DNA of 64,000 nucleotides from Candidatus Thorarchaeota archaeon. GTDB lineage: Archaea > Asgardarchaeota > Thorarchaeia > Thorarchaeales > Thorarchaeaceae. Under the pieces are notes generated by a model. The model saw nothing but the letters and a program-made list of their open reading frames with translations, had not been told where the DNA came from and searched no databases. Positions within the stretch are counted from its first letter, which is position 1. Each line of letters starts with the position of its first letter. Location of the stretch: the NCBI GenBank assembly GCA_016840385.1, contig JAEOSL010000008.1, positions 5,163-69,162 of the forward strand, in the 5' to 3' direction. Below, one piece after another: positions 1 to 8,228 of this stretch. Made by a program: the position numbers and the translations under genes.

Positions 1-1180
1 CAATGTCCCCTGCTACTACCAATTTGTCATTGGCTCTTTTTCGTACCTTTCGTACTGCCCAGTAAAAATTACGATGTGTACAACCTGCACAGAATGTAAG
101 TGGTCGTGGTATCAGGATATCTGAATCAAATTGCTCTCTTCTGGTGAGCTTAAGTTTCAATATTTTCGCAATCGTTTCGAGCATGACATCTGTTGTCATT
201 TCTCCAAAAGCTGGAACTGTCCCGTTCTTCTTGCCATAGAACTCTGGGATTTCGTCTAACTCAAGTGCAAGAGACCTCACTTCTTCTTCTACAAATGGAT
301 CTATCTCTTCTGAGAACAGAACTCTTCTTGTCTTCTTGAGAGCCTTTGTGATAACTTTCCTTGGGAGTGGATATGTGGTAACGAGATTCACTACTTCGAT
401 ATTCTTCACTTTCAATAGATGAATTGCTTCTTCCGAATATCGTCTACTGATACCACTTGAGATGATTAGAAGGTCCACGTCTTTCGAGGTCGGTTTTGTA
501 TTCCATGATGAGTTATCGAAAACGTCACGGATTCGTTCTATTTTATCTAGTAGGTCTCTATGTTTCAAATGGGGCGATGGAACATTGAACAGATTTTCAG
601 GTAACGGTCTTGCAGTCCAAATATGCTTGAGGTCTTCTCCCATAGAAACAAGACCCCGGGAATGACTGAGCCTGGTTGTGCTACGAATTAGTACTGGAAC
701 TTTATGTTTTTGGGATAACTGAAAGGCAAAAGGAACAATGTCTTTTGCCTCTTGATAGGTTGATGGTTCGAGTAGCGGAATCTGAGCAGCTTTCGCATAA
801 AACCGAGAATCCTGTTCGTTACTGGAACTATGCCCTCTAGGATCATCACAAACTACGATAACTAAACCGCCTTTACCCGTTCCAGATAGATTCAGGTTAA
901 GAAGGAAATCTGATGCAACATTCAAGCCAAGTGATTTCATTGAACAGAGAGCTGGAATCCCTGCCCAGCTTGCACCAGCTGCAGCCTCGAGAGCTACTTT
1001 CTCATTCACACTCCATTCTACATAGATGCCATATTCTTCAGACATCTTCTGCAATGTTGTAGCAATTTCTGTAGAAGGTGTACCAGGATACGAAGCACAG
1101 AAAGCAACACCTGCTTCCAGTGCTCCCCTTGCAATCGCTTCGTTGCCACTCAGGATTGTTTCAGCATTAGCAGGAGTCAT
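1..1180 (-). CDS. iorA: Indolepyruvate ferredoxin oxidoreductase, alpha subunit (partial, runs off window start)
   Basis: This frame has no listed stop-bounded entry because it is open to the window edge; I translated it from the reverse complement. From ATG at 1180 it reads MTPANAETILSGNEAIARGA, the typical N-terminal pyrimidine-binding domain of IorA, which in this family also carries the conserved YPGTPSTE segment seen here. Near the window edge it enters the TPP-binding domain with the motif CAGCTHRNFY, where most relatives have CPGCPH. About 393 codons are visible of a usual 600-650, so the TPP site and the C-terminal ferredoxin domain lie outside. The family oxidatively decarboxylates aryl 2-oxoacids from aromatic amino acids, passing electrons to ferredoxin. 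The gene is divergent from the DHH gene, 100 bp away. A related 2-oxoacid oxidoreductase alpha subunit cannot be fully excluded. Confidence 0.85.
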   Translation of the reverse strand, partial: MTPANAETILSGNEAIARGALEAGVAFCASYPGTPSTEIATTLQKMSEEYGIYVEWSVNEKVALEAAAGASWAGIPALCSMKSLGLNVASDFLLNLNLSGTGKGGLVIVVCDDPRGHSSSNEQDSRFYAKAAQIPLLEPSTYQEAKDIVPFAFQLSQKHKVPVLIRSTTRLSHSRGLVSMGEDLKHIWTARPLPENLFNVPSPHLKHRDLLDKIERIRDVFDNSSWNTKPTSKDVDLLIISSGISRRYSEEAIHLLKVKNIEVVNLVTTYPLPRKVITKALKKTRRVLFSEEIDPFVEEEVRSLALELDEIPEFYGKKNGTVPAFGEMTTDVMLETIAKILKLKLTRREQFDSDILIPRPLTFCAGCTHRNFYWAVRKVRKRANDKLVVAGDI

Positions 1181-1280
1181 TATCTCACAACCCAACGACC
1201 TATCAGAAAACACTTTCGAATTTGATTTGCCTTTCCAGAAGAGAGAAAAAGGAGAACTTCTATTGAGAGAGAGTACCACA

Positions 1281-2357
1281 ATGCCTGAAGAACGAGAGAG
1301 TGAGTCTAAAATAGTGAAGAAAATCACTTCACTTCATTCGATATCCCATGACAAAGACGTAGATGGAATCAATTCAGCTGCAATTGTCTGGAGATACGCA
1401 AAATCAAGAGGACTCGATTTCAGTGTAACTCTAACTGATTATGGGGGATTTGAACCAGTATTCTCCAGCATTGCTTCTAGACGAGATACACTCATCGTCG
1501 TGTCTGATTTGGGCGTGGATGATACTACCTTAGATATTGTAGTAACCAGTCTTTCTCGTGCTATTTCTCAGGGTTGTAAGATTGTTTGGCTTGATCATCA
1601 TCAATGGCCTGAGAAAGCAATCAAAGCAATTCTTGCACTTCCTAACAAACCAGTTCTTAGAATCAATCACGACTTTTGTGCTGCAGAAATTGCACACAAG
1701 GTTCTGATGCCTAGAGACGAGATAAGTGCTGAACTTGCTCGCATCGCTCATGATACTGATTTCAATCTCAGGGAGATTGATGGTGCAACCGCACTAACTG
1801 ATGCTGTTTCTGTAATTCGTTTTGGTGCTATAGACCGTCGTGAAGATGTGTCTGATGCACTCTATCCTGTACTCTCAAACCTTGCCGAGAGTGGTTTGGA
1901 AGGCGTTTGGATTGATAGCTCAAAGAAATTCAAGGACACTATTTTGCAGAAACGCGTTGATCACTATCGCAAGGACAAGACGAAGAAGATGCGAAAAGCA
2001 ATTGCAGGTCATTGCGACAATGTCATTCATGACCGTCTTGTTCGGGTCGTGGAAATACCAAGTGGAGTGACCTCGACAGATCTGGGGACATTTGCTGCTA
2101 AGGAAGAAAATCTCCAGATTGACGGTCAATCATTGAAAGTAGCTGATTTACTCTTTATGTTGAGTCAGGGTGGAATGCTCGGAATTCGAAGAGGTCATGA
2201 TACTGTTCTTTGCAATATGGTTGCAAAACAGTTCAATGGTGGTGGACATCCATTTGCTGCTGGAGGTGAGTACGGTCTCTATGATGATTTTCAGGCGGTC
2301 TGTGATGATCTCTTCCAAATTCTAACAAAGAGTACAGACTGGCTCGTAGATGCTTAA
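1281..2357 (+). CDS. DHH-family phosphoesterase (RecJ/NrnA-like)
   Basis: A 358-residue protein with the DHH order of motifs: SHDKDVDG near residue 25 in place of the more usual DxDG, SDLGVDD, WLDHHQWP holding the name-giving DHH, HDTD, and the C-terminal DHHA1 signature GGGHPFAAGG. The family binds two manganese ions and hydrolyses phosphodiesters in short RNA, DNA or dinucleotides. The frame is open further upstream to 1026, but that part would run antisense through the start of iorA, so I chose ATG 1281. The gene ends 2 bp before the converging TrmB-like gene. Substrate is not predictable; archaeal relatives act as nanoRNases or RecJ-like exonucleases. Confidence 0.85.
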   Translation: MPEERESESKIVKKITSLHSISHDKDVDGINSAAIVWRYAKSRGLDFSVTLTDYGGFEPVFSSIASRRDTLIVVSDLGVDDTTLDIVVTSLSRAISQGCKIVWLDHHQWPEKAIKAILALPNKPVLRINHDFCAAEIAHKVLMPRDEISAELARIAHDTDFNLREIDGATALTDAVSVIRFGAIDRREDVSDALYPVLSNLAESGLEGVWIDSSKKFKDTILQKRVDHYRKDKTKKMRKAIAGHCDNVIHDRLVRVVEIPSGVTSTDLGTFAAKEENLQIDGQSLKVADLLFMLSQGGMLGIRRGHDTVLCNMVAKQFNGGGHPFAAGGEYGLYDDFQAVCDDLFQILTKSTDWLVDA

Positions 2358-2359
2358 AC

Positions 2360-3304
2360 TCATTCTTTAGCTATCAGTTGTTTTATCATATCTATAATAT
2401 CAATTCCTTCAGCATGGATTTTGTCGAATGTGTCTACTGCATCATCAATTAATCCAGGGTTATCCTTTCGATGTACTAGTGCTGCCATATCTGATTCTGC
2501 GGCATGAGTGAGATAGAGTAGCATCTTCTCTCTATTCAGACACACCATTCTGTATGTCTTGATGTTCTCCTTCGCTAATCTGATGGTAATATTCCCAGTA
2601 GATGACAGACTCATGAATGCCTCTCCGATGTTTTCCATGAAATTCGCAATTAACTCAGTTGAGAACGAAACCTCCCCTTGTGGCATCAAAAGACCAATTA
2701 TCTTGACTCCATCTACCGCTCGTCCCATGAGGCTCATTTCAGTCATGCCCGGTTGGTCCAATCCTCCGTCAAGCAGACTTGCAGATGCAATAACTCTGAT
2801 CTCATCTCCTGCCTTAGATGGTTTCCCAAATTCTCTGATGATTGAACTGCGAACATTTTCGATACCTTCAATGATAATTGATTCACCTGATGATTCCAAT
2901 CCCATTAGTTGATTGTATATGACAAAAGCAATACTCTCTGAATTAACGTTTTTTAGCAGGTTCAATTTGGTCGAAGTTTCTATTTTCCTAGTCTGGAGTT
3001 TTGCAAGAGATTCCTCCTGCTTCTTTTTTAATGAATTGATAATTCCTGCTTCTGATATTGCATATTTTCTTGGTGTCTGTACGGGATCTATGACCAAATA
3101 TCCCTCTTCATTCAAGTTTGATAAGTGTCGGTAGATGTATGCTTTGGTATGATCAAGATGCTTGGCAATTTCTTTGTATGTCACGAATATTGATGGTCCT
3201 CCAGCAGCTGCCATTACTGCTTTCAGTATAGTCATCTGACTTGCATTTACATCAATTCCTAACAAGCTGAAATTGATTGAATCCGCTCTACCTGCCAAAC
3301 TCAA
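2360..3304 (-). CDS. TrmB-like transcriptional regulator, copy 1
   Basis: A protein of up to 314 residues with an N-terminal winged helix (about residues 20-85, including a YKEIAKHLDHTKAYIYRHLSNL recognition region), a charged coiled segment around residues 90-125, and a C-terminal effector-like domain. This is the layout of TrmB regulators, which sense sugars or other small molecules. The start TTG at 3304 overlaps the TGA of the upstream gene. A G-run 8 bp upstream may instead favour TTG at 3298. It is the last of three tandem paralogues on this strand, all ending with a shared motif of the type PxLIDDAVDTFDK. The ligand is unknown. Confidence 0.7.
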   Translation of the reverse strand: MSLAGRADSINFSLLGIDVNASQMTILKAVMAAAGGPSIFVTYKEIAKHLDHTKAYIYRHLSNLNEEGYLVIDPVQTPRKYAISEAGIINSLKKKQEESLAKLQTRKIETSTKLNLLKNVNSESIAFVIYNQLMGLESSGESIIIEGIENVRSSIIREFGKPSKAGDEIRVIASASLLDGGLDQPGMTEMSLMGRAVDGVKIIGLLMPQGEVSFSTELIANFMENIGEAFMSLSSTGNITIRLAKENIKTYRMVCLNREKMLLYLTHAAESDMAALVHRKDNPGLIDDAVDTFDKIHAEGIDIIDMIKQLIAKE

Positions 3305-4212
3305 TCCCCCCCTAAATCTGCGATGTCAACCCCTGCTTCATAATCGGCATCAAAAGTTTCTATTGCATTATCAACCAAATCTGGATTTGCGCTCCTTGGT
3401 ATCCATGTTGCAGACATTGGTTTCTCAGAAACTATCAACACAATTCCCTCATCATTTCTTCCAACAAATTGGTAGGTGGAATCCTTTCGTTCACAAATCC
3501 TGAATCCTGGATTATATCCTTGTTCTCGGTAAGCTAACGTAAATCTCTTGAATAATTCTTGCTGTTGTTCAGATACTTTACCATGTTCGACACCATGAAA
3601 GATAACTCCTTCTGCCATTAGTTTTCCTAATCTCTCTACTCTCATTGCTGTAAACATATCCGGTCGAGTCAGCCACTCCATAGCAAATCTAACAAGGTCT
3701 CCTTTCTTGGCGGTACTATAGATCTTATCATCTAACAGTTGGAAAACACTTTCCCAACCTTCTGCGAAAATCGGTTTCTCAATCTTTTGCTCACCAGCAG
3801 CAAGTGCAAGCATATCCTCCTTCAGACTGTCAATGCCCATCCTGGAGATTTTCTCAATTTCTGAATCAATATCGGCGAGTTCATTTTCGTACTTAGATGT
3901 TGCTTCCTTGATTGTTTTGCGAAAAACATCATGCATGAGCCCAACATCAGAATTGTATCCATGCTTGTACTCGCTTCTGTCCACTCTTAAGAATCCTATT
4001 TTCTCCAATCCTGACAAACTTCGATAGATAAGAGAGTCTTTTCCTTTCTTACCGCCCTCTTCAGTTGCTAGCTGAGCTCTGATAGTTTCAAAATCAACGA
4101 ATGTTGTAGGGTCACCTTGACTCTTCAATATCGCTCCGAGGATCACTATATCTTTCCTAGTCATTTCAAAATTAAGAATCTCGAATACCTTTTGAAATCG
4201 TTCTTCAATCAT
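3301..4212 (-). CDS. TrmB-like transcriptional regulator, copy 2
   Basis: This 303-residue protein has the same plan as its two neighbours: a winged helix (about residues 18-75), a helical linker, and a C-terminal sensor-like domain ending in NPDLVDNAIETFDADYEAG. It starts at ATG 4212 and its stop overlaps the next start, so translation of copies 1 and 2 is probably coupled. Copy 3 lies 33 bp upstream, making a likely three-gene operon. Divergence between copies is high apart from the C-terminal signature, which suggests an old duplication rather than a recent one. DNA-binding regulator is the family inference; no target is evident. Confidence 0.7.
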   Translation of the reverse strand: MIEERFQKVFEILNFEMTRKDIVILGAILKSQGDPTTFVDFETIRAQLATEEGGKKGKDSLIYRSLSGLEKIGFLRVDRSEYKHGYNSDVGLMHDVFRKTIKEATSKYENELADIDSEIEKISRMGIDSLKEDMLALAAGEQKIEKPIFAEGWESVFQLLDDKIYSTAKKGDLVRFAMEWLTRPDMFTAMRVERLGKLMAEGVIFHGVEHGKVSEQQQELFKRFTLAYREQGYNPGFRICERKDSTYQFVGRNDEGIVLIVSEKPMSATWIPRSANPDLVDNAIETFDADYEAGVDIADLGGD

Positions 4213-4245
4213 GTCCCTCTGCCCATCCCTTACTTACCATTCTCC

Positions 4246-5235
4246 CTATTCTCCTGATAAGACTTTTCGAATTATTGCTTCGGGTGCAGCGCCCAATTCC
4301 TCGAAGTCCTTCGGAGTAATATCCAGAACCGACTTTGCATTCTTCCAATCCTTGTCGAAAGTTTTCACTGCATTATCAATAAGGTCTGGATTAAACTCTC
4401 TGGTTATCCATGTTGCAGTTACTGGATTTTCAGCAATAATGAGTGCCATACTCTCAGTATTGAAGCTGACTTGGTTGTATGTCTTAGGTCCCGAATACAG
4501 CCTTCCATCAAACTTCTTACCCCGAGCTCTCAGGTCACGAACTTCTTGCATCATACCTATTAGACCGTGTAGACTTTCTTGAACTCCCGAATCTTGTTCT
4601 GCTTGGAATATATCAGTTGAAATAAGATACCTTACTTCCGCACCTTGCTCCGTTGCATCAAAGAACCTCTTTACTCGGGCTTTTGATGTTTCAGTTATGA
4701 ATGGTCCCACCCAGAGTAACGTTGCGCGAATGATGTCCCCTTCTCCCGCCTTCTCAAGCATGTTGAACCGTAAGACCCTATGAAGTTCCTCAACACCCCG
4801 TACTATTCGAGAGCTGACTTCTTCTGTTCTTCCTGTAATCCCTTTGACAAATTCCTTTGAAAGGTGTCCACAGTCTAATGCCGATACTTCTGTGAGTTCA
4901 GTTTCAATCTCTCTCTGCTTGGCTTCAAGCTCCTCGATCTTCCTACCCTTTAGTTCCTCAAACCCCGCCATCAGTGTATTGACATCAGCCAGATACTTCT
5001 TCCGATGGGCTGTTGGATTTTCTGGCCTGACAAGCTTGGTTTCCGTGAGCATCTTCAGTACTCGATGAACCCACGCCTTTGTCAGTTTCGTGTTAGGTTC
5101 ATCCTTCAGAAGCTGATCATAGATATCTGCAAATGCTAGTGGGCTTGGTGAATCTTTCTGAAGTTTGAGAATAACTTCCAGTATACTCATCATGCGAGAA
5201 TCCTTCTCTCCAGAAATGAATCCAAATATCTCCAA
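4246..5235 (-). CDS. TrmB-like transcriptional regulator, copy 3
   Basis: A 329-residue paralogue with an N-terminal winged helix (about residues 15-80), a helical linker, and a C-terminal domain carrying the shared NPDLIDNAVKTFDKDW signature. It is the first gene of the three-regulator operon. The start is uncertain: TTG 5235 is the only canonical start codon between the upstream in-frame stop at 5280 and the conserved part, yet the best Shine-Dalgarno-like stretch, AGAGGTG at about 5273-5279, lies some 40 nt further up with no ATG, GTG or TTG in frame near it. Its promoter may share the AT-rich TATA element at 5344-5355. Confidence 0.68.
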   Translation of the reverse strand: MEIFGFISGEKDSRMMSILEVILKLQKDSPSPLAFADIYDQLLKDEPNTKLTKAWVHRVLKMLTETKLVRPENPTAHRKKYLADVNTLMAGFEELKGRKIEELEAKQREIETELTEVSALDCGHLSKEFVKGITGRTEEVSSRIVRGVEELHRVLRFNMLEKAGEGDIIRATLLWVGPFITETSKARVKRFFDATEQGAEVRYLISTDIFQAEQDSGVQESLHGLIGMMQEVRDLRARGKKFDGRLYSGPKTYNQVSFNTESMALIIAENPVTATWITREFNPDLIDNAVKTFDKDWKNAKSVLDITPKDFEELGAAPEAIIRKVLSGE

Positions 5236-5343
5236 GTCCTTTGCAAGTTTCTTCTTTACTGGAATTTGTACACACCTCTACTCAGTCATGGGTATTGTTT
5301 GAAATCAACGAGTTACTAACTTTATGACTGTATACAACCACAC

Positions 5344-5355
5344 GATATATATATC
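5344..5355 (+). promoter_or_regulatory. TATA box of the candidate RNA gene
   Basis: The alternating AT stretch GATATATATATC is centred about 26 nt before the first base of the hairpin RNA at 5377, the usual archaeal TATA-to-start distance. It is palindromic, so it may also serve the regulator operon on the other strand, where it would give a leader of roughly 90 nt. Confidence 0.55.
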
Positions 5356-5376
5356 CACCTAGGCATAGATATTCTT

Positions 5377-5490
5377 GGCAGCTACTTGCTGCCAACTCCG
5401 GGTGGATGGTTTTCCATTCACAGCGGGCATGGTACAGGGCAAAAACGAAGCAGGTTGGTACCCGGGGGGGTGTCCCCTGCTTCTCCTTTT
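5377..5490 (+). ncRNA. Candidate structured non-coding RNA with own promoter and T-rich terminator
   Basis: This GC-rich stretch in an AT-rich gap forms three clean hairpins on one strand. Hairpin 1 pairs GGCAGC with GCTGCC (5377-5393). Hairpin 2 pairs GTGGATGG with CCATTCAC around a TTTT loop (5402-5421, one G-U). Hairpin 3 pairs GAAGCAGG with CCTGCTTC (5447-5483) and continues inward with ACCC/GGGT pairing. A TATA box lies 26 nt before the first base and a pyrimidine/T-rich tract (5484-5504) follows the last hairpin. No open frame of note crosses it. It does not match the tRNA, 5S, SRP or RNase P consensus that I can recall. Length and strand are inferred; the alternative is a leader of the regulator operon on the minus strand. 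Confidence 0.55.
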
Positions 5491-5503
5491 CTTCAATCTT
5501 CTT

Positions 5504-6736
5504 TTAGAGTCCGCTTATTGCAATGCTTTTCATGTAGCCAACACCTAGCTTCATGACCATTGGGAGAAATTCGGAAAGTAGTTTCATGTAAGTGCCTATT
5601 CCTGCATGGCCCTGAATCAACGCATTGAGTGTCTGGGCGTCCAGTTTACCTCCAAGCACAATCTCTGCAGCGGCAATAGGATCATTGTGCATGGCAAATT
5701 TGGAAACTGCCCACATTCCTTTACCGGTGTTAGTTATGTTCGAGGCGAGCTTGCTCTTTCTGTAATCCTTCTCATAGAGTTCAACGCTTTTCTTTGAGAA
5801 GTCGTCAGAGTCTACCATTCTCTTTGCATGCTTTGCTAGCACTTGACCTGCGTGGAAACATGTGGTCACGCCACCTCCTACAATGGACGAAACTTGACCT
5901 GCTGCATTCCCCGTTAGTGCGACACCTGCGTCGGTGAATTTGGGGATGATCCCGGCACAGGGTACAACGCCGCCATTGACTGAGTCGATTTTTGCGTTCT
6001 GAGTTTCGGGATGGGTCTTCATGTATTTCCTGAGAACGTCTTGCATTGGAGGGAGTTTGTCCCAGTTGGCTTTCGATGAAGGAACTCTGCCAATTCCAAG
6101 ATTGATCTCGGTTTCTGAACGTGGATAGAGCCACAAATAACCGAGGCCTACGTCTTTGCCGACGTAGAAATACGCAGTGTTGGGATCTATTCCTTTGCAG
6201 TTAGTAAGCTTGAATCTGTAGCCATAACTGAGAAGCCACTTTGGATGAGTGAAGCCTGCGGTTTCTGAGACCCTGCTGAATGAGCCATCCGCACCGATTG
6301 TTAGATTTGCACGTGCTTCTTCATCTTGATTGTACTTGACTCCAACGACGGAATCCCCCTCTTTGATAACTGACTTGACACGTGATTCGTATCTGAACTC
6401 AGCACCATCTGATAGTGCTCGGTCTCTCATGAGTTCCTGACAGTTGTCCTCATCAAATAGGTACGAGTTACCAAGATGTTTTCTGTCTACGACGACATTG
6501 GACCCTGTATCTAGACTCTCACCGATAATTGAGGTGTACTTGTTGCCAATATATTCGGAATCTGGTTTGACCCTGAGAAAATTCAATGCCTTGTCGGTAA
6601 CAAGTTCCCCCATGAGGGAATCTGTGACCTGTTTGCGCTTCTCAAGCACGAGGGTCTTCAAACCATACTTTGCGGTTCGTTCCGCTGTCATGAGCCCTGC
6701 GGGGCCAGTTCCAGCTACAATCACATCGTAGACCAT
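5504..6736 (-). CDS. Geranylgeranyl reductase family FAD-dependent oxidoreductase
   Basis: A 410-residue flavoprotein. The N-terminus has the dinucleotide-binding GTGPAGLMTAERTAKYG followed by the LEKR acid-base end of the second strand. A second FAD contact of type TIGADGSFSRV lies near residue 150, a conserved family YxFKLTNCKG region follows, and a GNAAGQVSSIVGGG motif near residue 280 contacts the flavin. Family members saturate the isoprenoid chains of archaeal membrane lipids (digeranylgeranylglycerophospholipid reductase) or related polyprenoids. ATG 6736 is preceded by GGTGA at a 7-nt distance. The gene stands alone and ends at the T-rich tract that follows the candidate RNA. Confidence 0.85.
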   Translation of the reverse strand: MVYDVIVAGTGPAGLMTAERTAKYGLKTLVLEKRKQVTDSLMGELVTDKALNFLRVKPDSEYIGNKYTSIIGESLDTGSNVVVDRKHLGNSYLFDEDNCQELMRDRALSDGAEFRYESRVKSVIKEGDSVVGVKYNQDEEARANLTIGADGSFSRVSETAGFTHPKWLLSYGYRFKLTNCKGIDPNTAYFYVGKDVGLGYLWLYPRSETEINLGIGRVPSSKANWDKLPPMQDVLRKYMKTHPETQNAKIDSVNGGVVPCAGIIPKFTDAGVALTGNAAGQVSSIVGGGVTTCFHAGQVLAKHAKRMVDSDDFSKKSVELYEKDYRKSKLASNITNTGKGMWAVSKFAMHNDPIAAAEIVLGGKLDAQTLNALIQGHAGIGTYMKLLSEFLPMVMKLGVGYMKSIAISGL

Positions 6737-6870
6737 GGTAAAATCACCTGGAATGATAAGGAAACATTCAGAGTATCGTGGCTATAATCATTTCTCTGAA
6801 GTGGTAAATTTCAAAATCAGGTCAGTCGGCAAAATATAATACGAGTGCACTCTATCGACCTATTCCTGCT

Positions 6871-7656
6871 GTGAATATTATGAGAGCCAAGTCCATTGGA
6901 TACACCGTTTACATGGTCCTTTCAATTTTGGTCAGTTTGACAATTGCCGCAATTCCGGCTATTCTATTCTTTGGATGGTTCCTGTTACATTTTACCAACT
7001 TTTTGAATAGTATGGGTTTTCCATTTTCAACACTCTTTGAGTGGGCATTACCCCTCTTGCAAGGAACTATCGATCCTATCGTGATCCAATATTTCTGGGT
7101 CCTTGTCTTCTTTGTTCCTGTAGGTCTGACTTGCTATACAATATTCTTGGTATGTCTACTTGGAATGTTCAAACTATCAAGGAAGGGTATTCCCTTCCTA
7201 GAGGATGGATACTACGAATCTGATTCCGAAGCTTGGTTACTATACGAATACTATGAAATCTATTATGTCCTGTTTCCATTTTTTGCTGGATTCTTCTCGG
7301 CGTTCCTTGATACGAAACCACGACATCAAGCATTTGGATGCAAAATTGGAAAGAACTCTGTTGTTGGAAGTGGGAAACTGTTCAATCCTGAACGTACGAT
7401 AATCGGTGACAATTGTTTCTTCGGATATAACGCGATACTGAGTGGTCACGTATATGAGAGTGGTCGGTTATACCTCAAGACCGTGAAACTGGGAAACAAT
7501 GTTACAATTGGTGCCAACGCAGTAGTTTTAGCAGGAGCTGATATTGGTGATAATGTCATTGTTGGTGCCAATGCTGTGGTGCCAAAGGATACGGTCATCC
7601 CACCAAATACTATCTGGATTAATGGCAAGGCAACCCCCCGTAAGCCAAGAGAATAG
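6871..7656 (+). CDS. Membrane protein with C-terminal hexapeptide-repeat (left-handed beta-helix) transferase domain
   Basis: A 261-residue protein with about three hydrophobic helices in residues 10-35, 60-105 and 130-150, then repeats of the [LIV]-G-x-x type such as IGDNCFFG, LGNNVTIGANAVVLAGADIG and DNVIVGANAVVPKD. These mark a left-handed beta-helix as in acyl- and acetyltransferases. The membrane part suggests that the acceptor is a lipid-linked or surface molecule, which is inference. The start is GTG 6871 or ATG 6880 in the same frame. The ThrRS-like editing gene follows after 9 bp, so the two are probably co-transcribed, although no functional link is clear. Confidence 0.7.
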   Translation: MNIMRAKSIGYTVYMVLSILVSLTIAAIPAILFFGWFLLHFTNFLNSMGFPFSTLFEWALPLLQGTIDPIVIQYFWVLVFFVPVGLTCYTIFLVCLLGMFKLSRKGIPFLEDGYYESDSEAWLLYEYYEIYYVLFPFFAGFFSAFLDTKPRHQAFGCKIGKNSVVGSGKLFNPERTIIGDNCFFGYNAILSGHVYESGRLYLKTVKLGNNVTIGANAVVLAGADIGDNVIVGANAVVPKDTVIPPNTIWINGKATPRKPRE

Positions 7657-7665
7657 GTGGTCTAT

Positions 7666-8058
7666 TTGCGTTTACTGATGTTACATTCCGAAAGTTTCTG
7701 GTACCGCCCCAACGAGTCTGAAGAAGAGAAGACTCAGATTGGAGAGTCAATTCTCGTTTGGATTCATTCTGAAGAAACAGATGAGGAGAACCGAAGTAGT
7801 GTTCTTCGAAAGATGGTCAAAAATATCCGGTGGCTCTCAAAGAAAGTAGAGTGCGAAACAGTGGTGCTCCACTCATTTGCTCATCTGGATGATAGTAAAG
7901 CTAGTCCTGACTTTGCTGACGCGTTGATAGAAGAAGTGGCAATGAGGTTACGTGATCGGGAGTTTCACGTGCATATCGTACCCTTCGGTCATTTCTACGA
8001 ATTTAATTTGCATGTGAAGGGACCCTCGTTAGCAAAGGTCTTCAAGAAGATAGATTGA
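7666..8058 (+). CDS. Free-standing threonyl-tRNA synthetase-type editing domain
   Basis: A protein of about 131 residues matching the N-terminal editing domain of archaeal ThrRS, a fold shared with D-aminoacyl-tRNA deacylases. Diagnostic segments are MRLLMLHS at the N-terminus, VLHSFAHLDDSKASPDFA in the middle, and FGHFYEFNLHVKGPSLAKVF near the C-terminus. In archaea this domain removes serine mischarged onto tRNA-Thr. It occurs either fused to ThrRS or as a separate trans-editing protein, and here it is separate, with no synthetase in the window. I prefer TTG 7666 to the upstream GTG 7657, since it restores the family N-terminus and has GGTGGT 3-8 nt before it. Confidence 0.8.
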   Translation: MRLLMLHSESFWYRPNESEEEKTQIGESILVWIHSEETDEENRSSVLRKMVKNIRWLSKKVECETVVLHSFAHLDDSKASPDFADALIEEVAMRLRDREFHVHIVPFGHFYEFNLHVKGPSLAKVFKKID

Positions 8059-8079
8059 GTGTGGTGAAAAAGAGGGGAA

Positions 8080-8102
8080 TGGTCATGCATTATACATGAC
8101 CA
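8080..8102. promoter_or_regulatory. Perfect 8-bp inverted repeat, possible operator or terminator
   Basis: TGGTCATG (8080-8087) is mirrored by CATGACCA (8095-8102) with a 7-bp AT-rich spacer. It lies 22 bp after the editing-domain gene and 127 bp before the Lrp-like regulator. The spacer resembles a TATA box, so binding of a dimeric regulator here could control the regulator gene itself. A T-rich stretch downstream makes a terminator for the preceding gene equally possible. Confidence 0.4.
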
Positions 8103-8228
8103 CTTTGGATAGAATAGCTGTTTCTTTTGAGATGAATAACACAGAGCCTACCTCTGGAAGGATGTTCGGTAAACTTCAACCCTTACTTGGGACTTGAGTC
8201 TATGTAGAATAATTTGGTGAAAAAAACT

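Noticed and set aside
1026..1280. 85-residue N-terminal extension of the DHH gene
   Set aside because: It is antisense to the well-conserved start of iorA, and the family domain begins after ATG 1281.
5377..5490. tRNA or 5S rRNA identity for the hairpin region
   Set aside because: No T-loop GGTTCRANYCC, no acceptor stem closing the ends and no 5S consensus are present.
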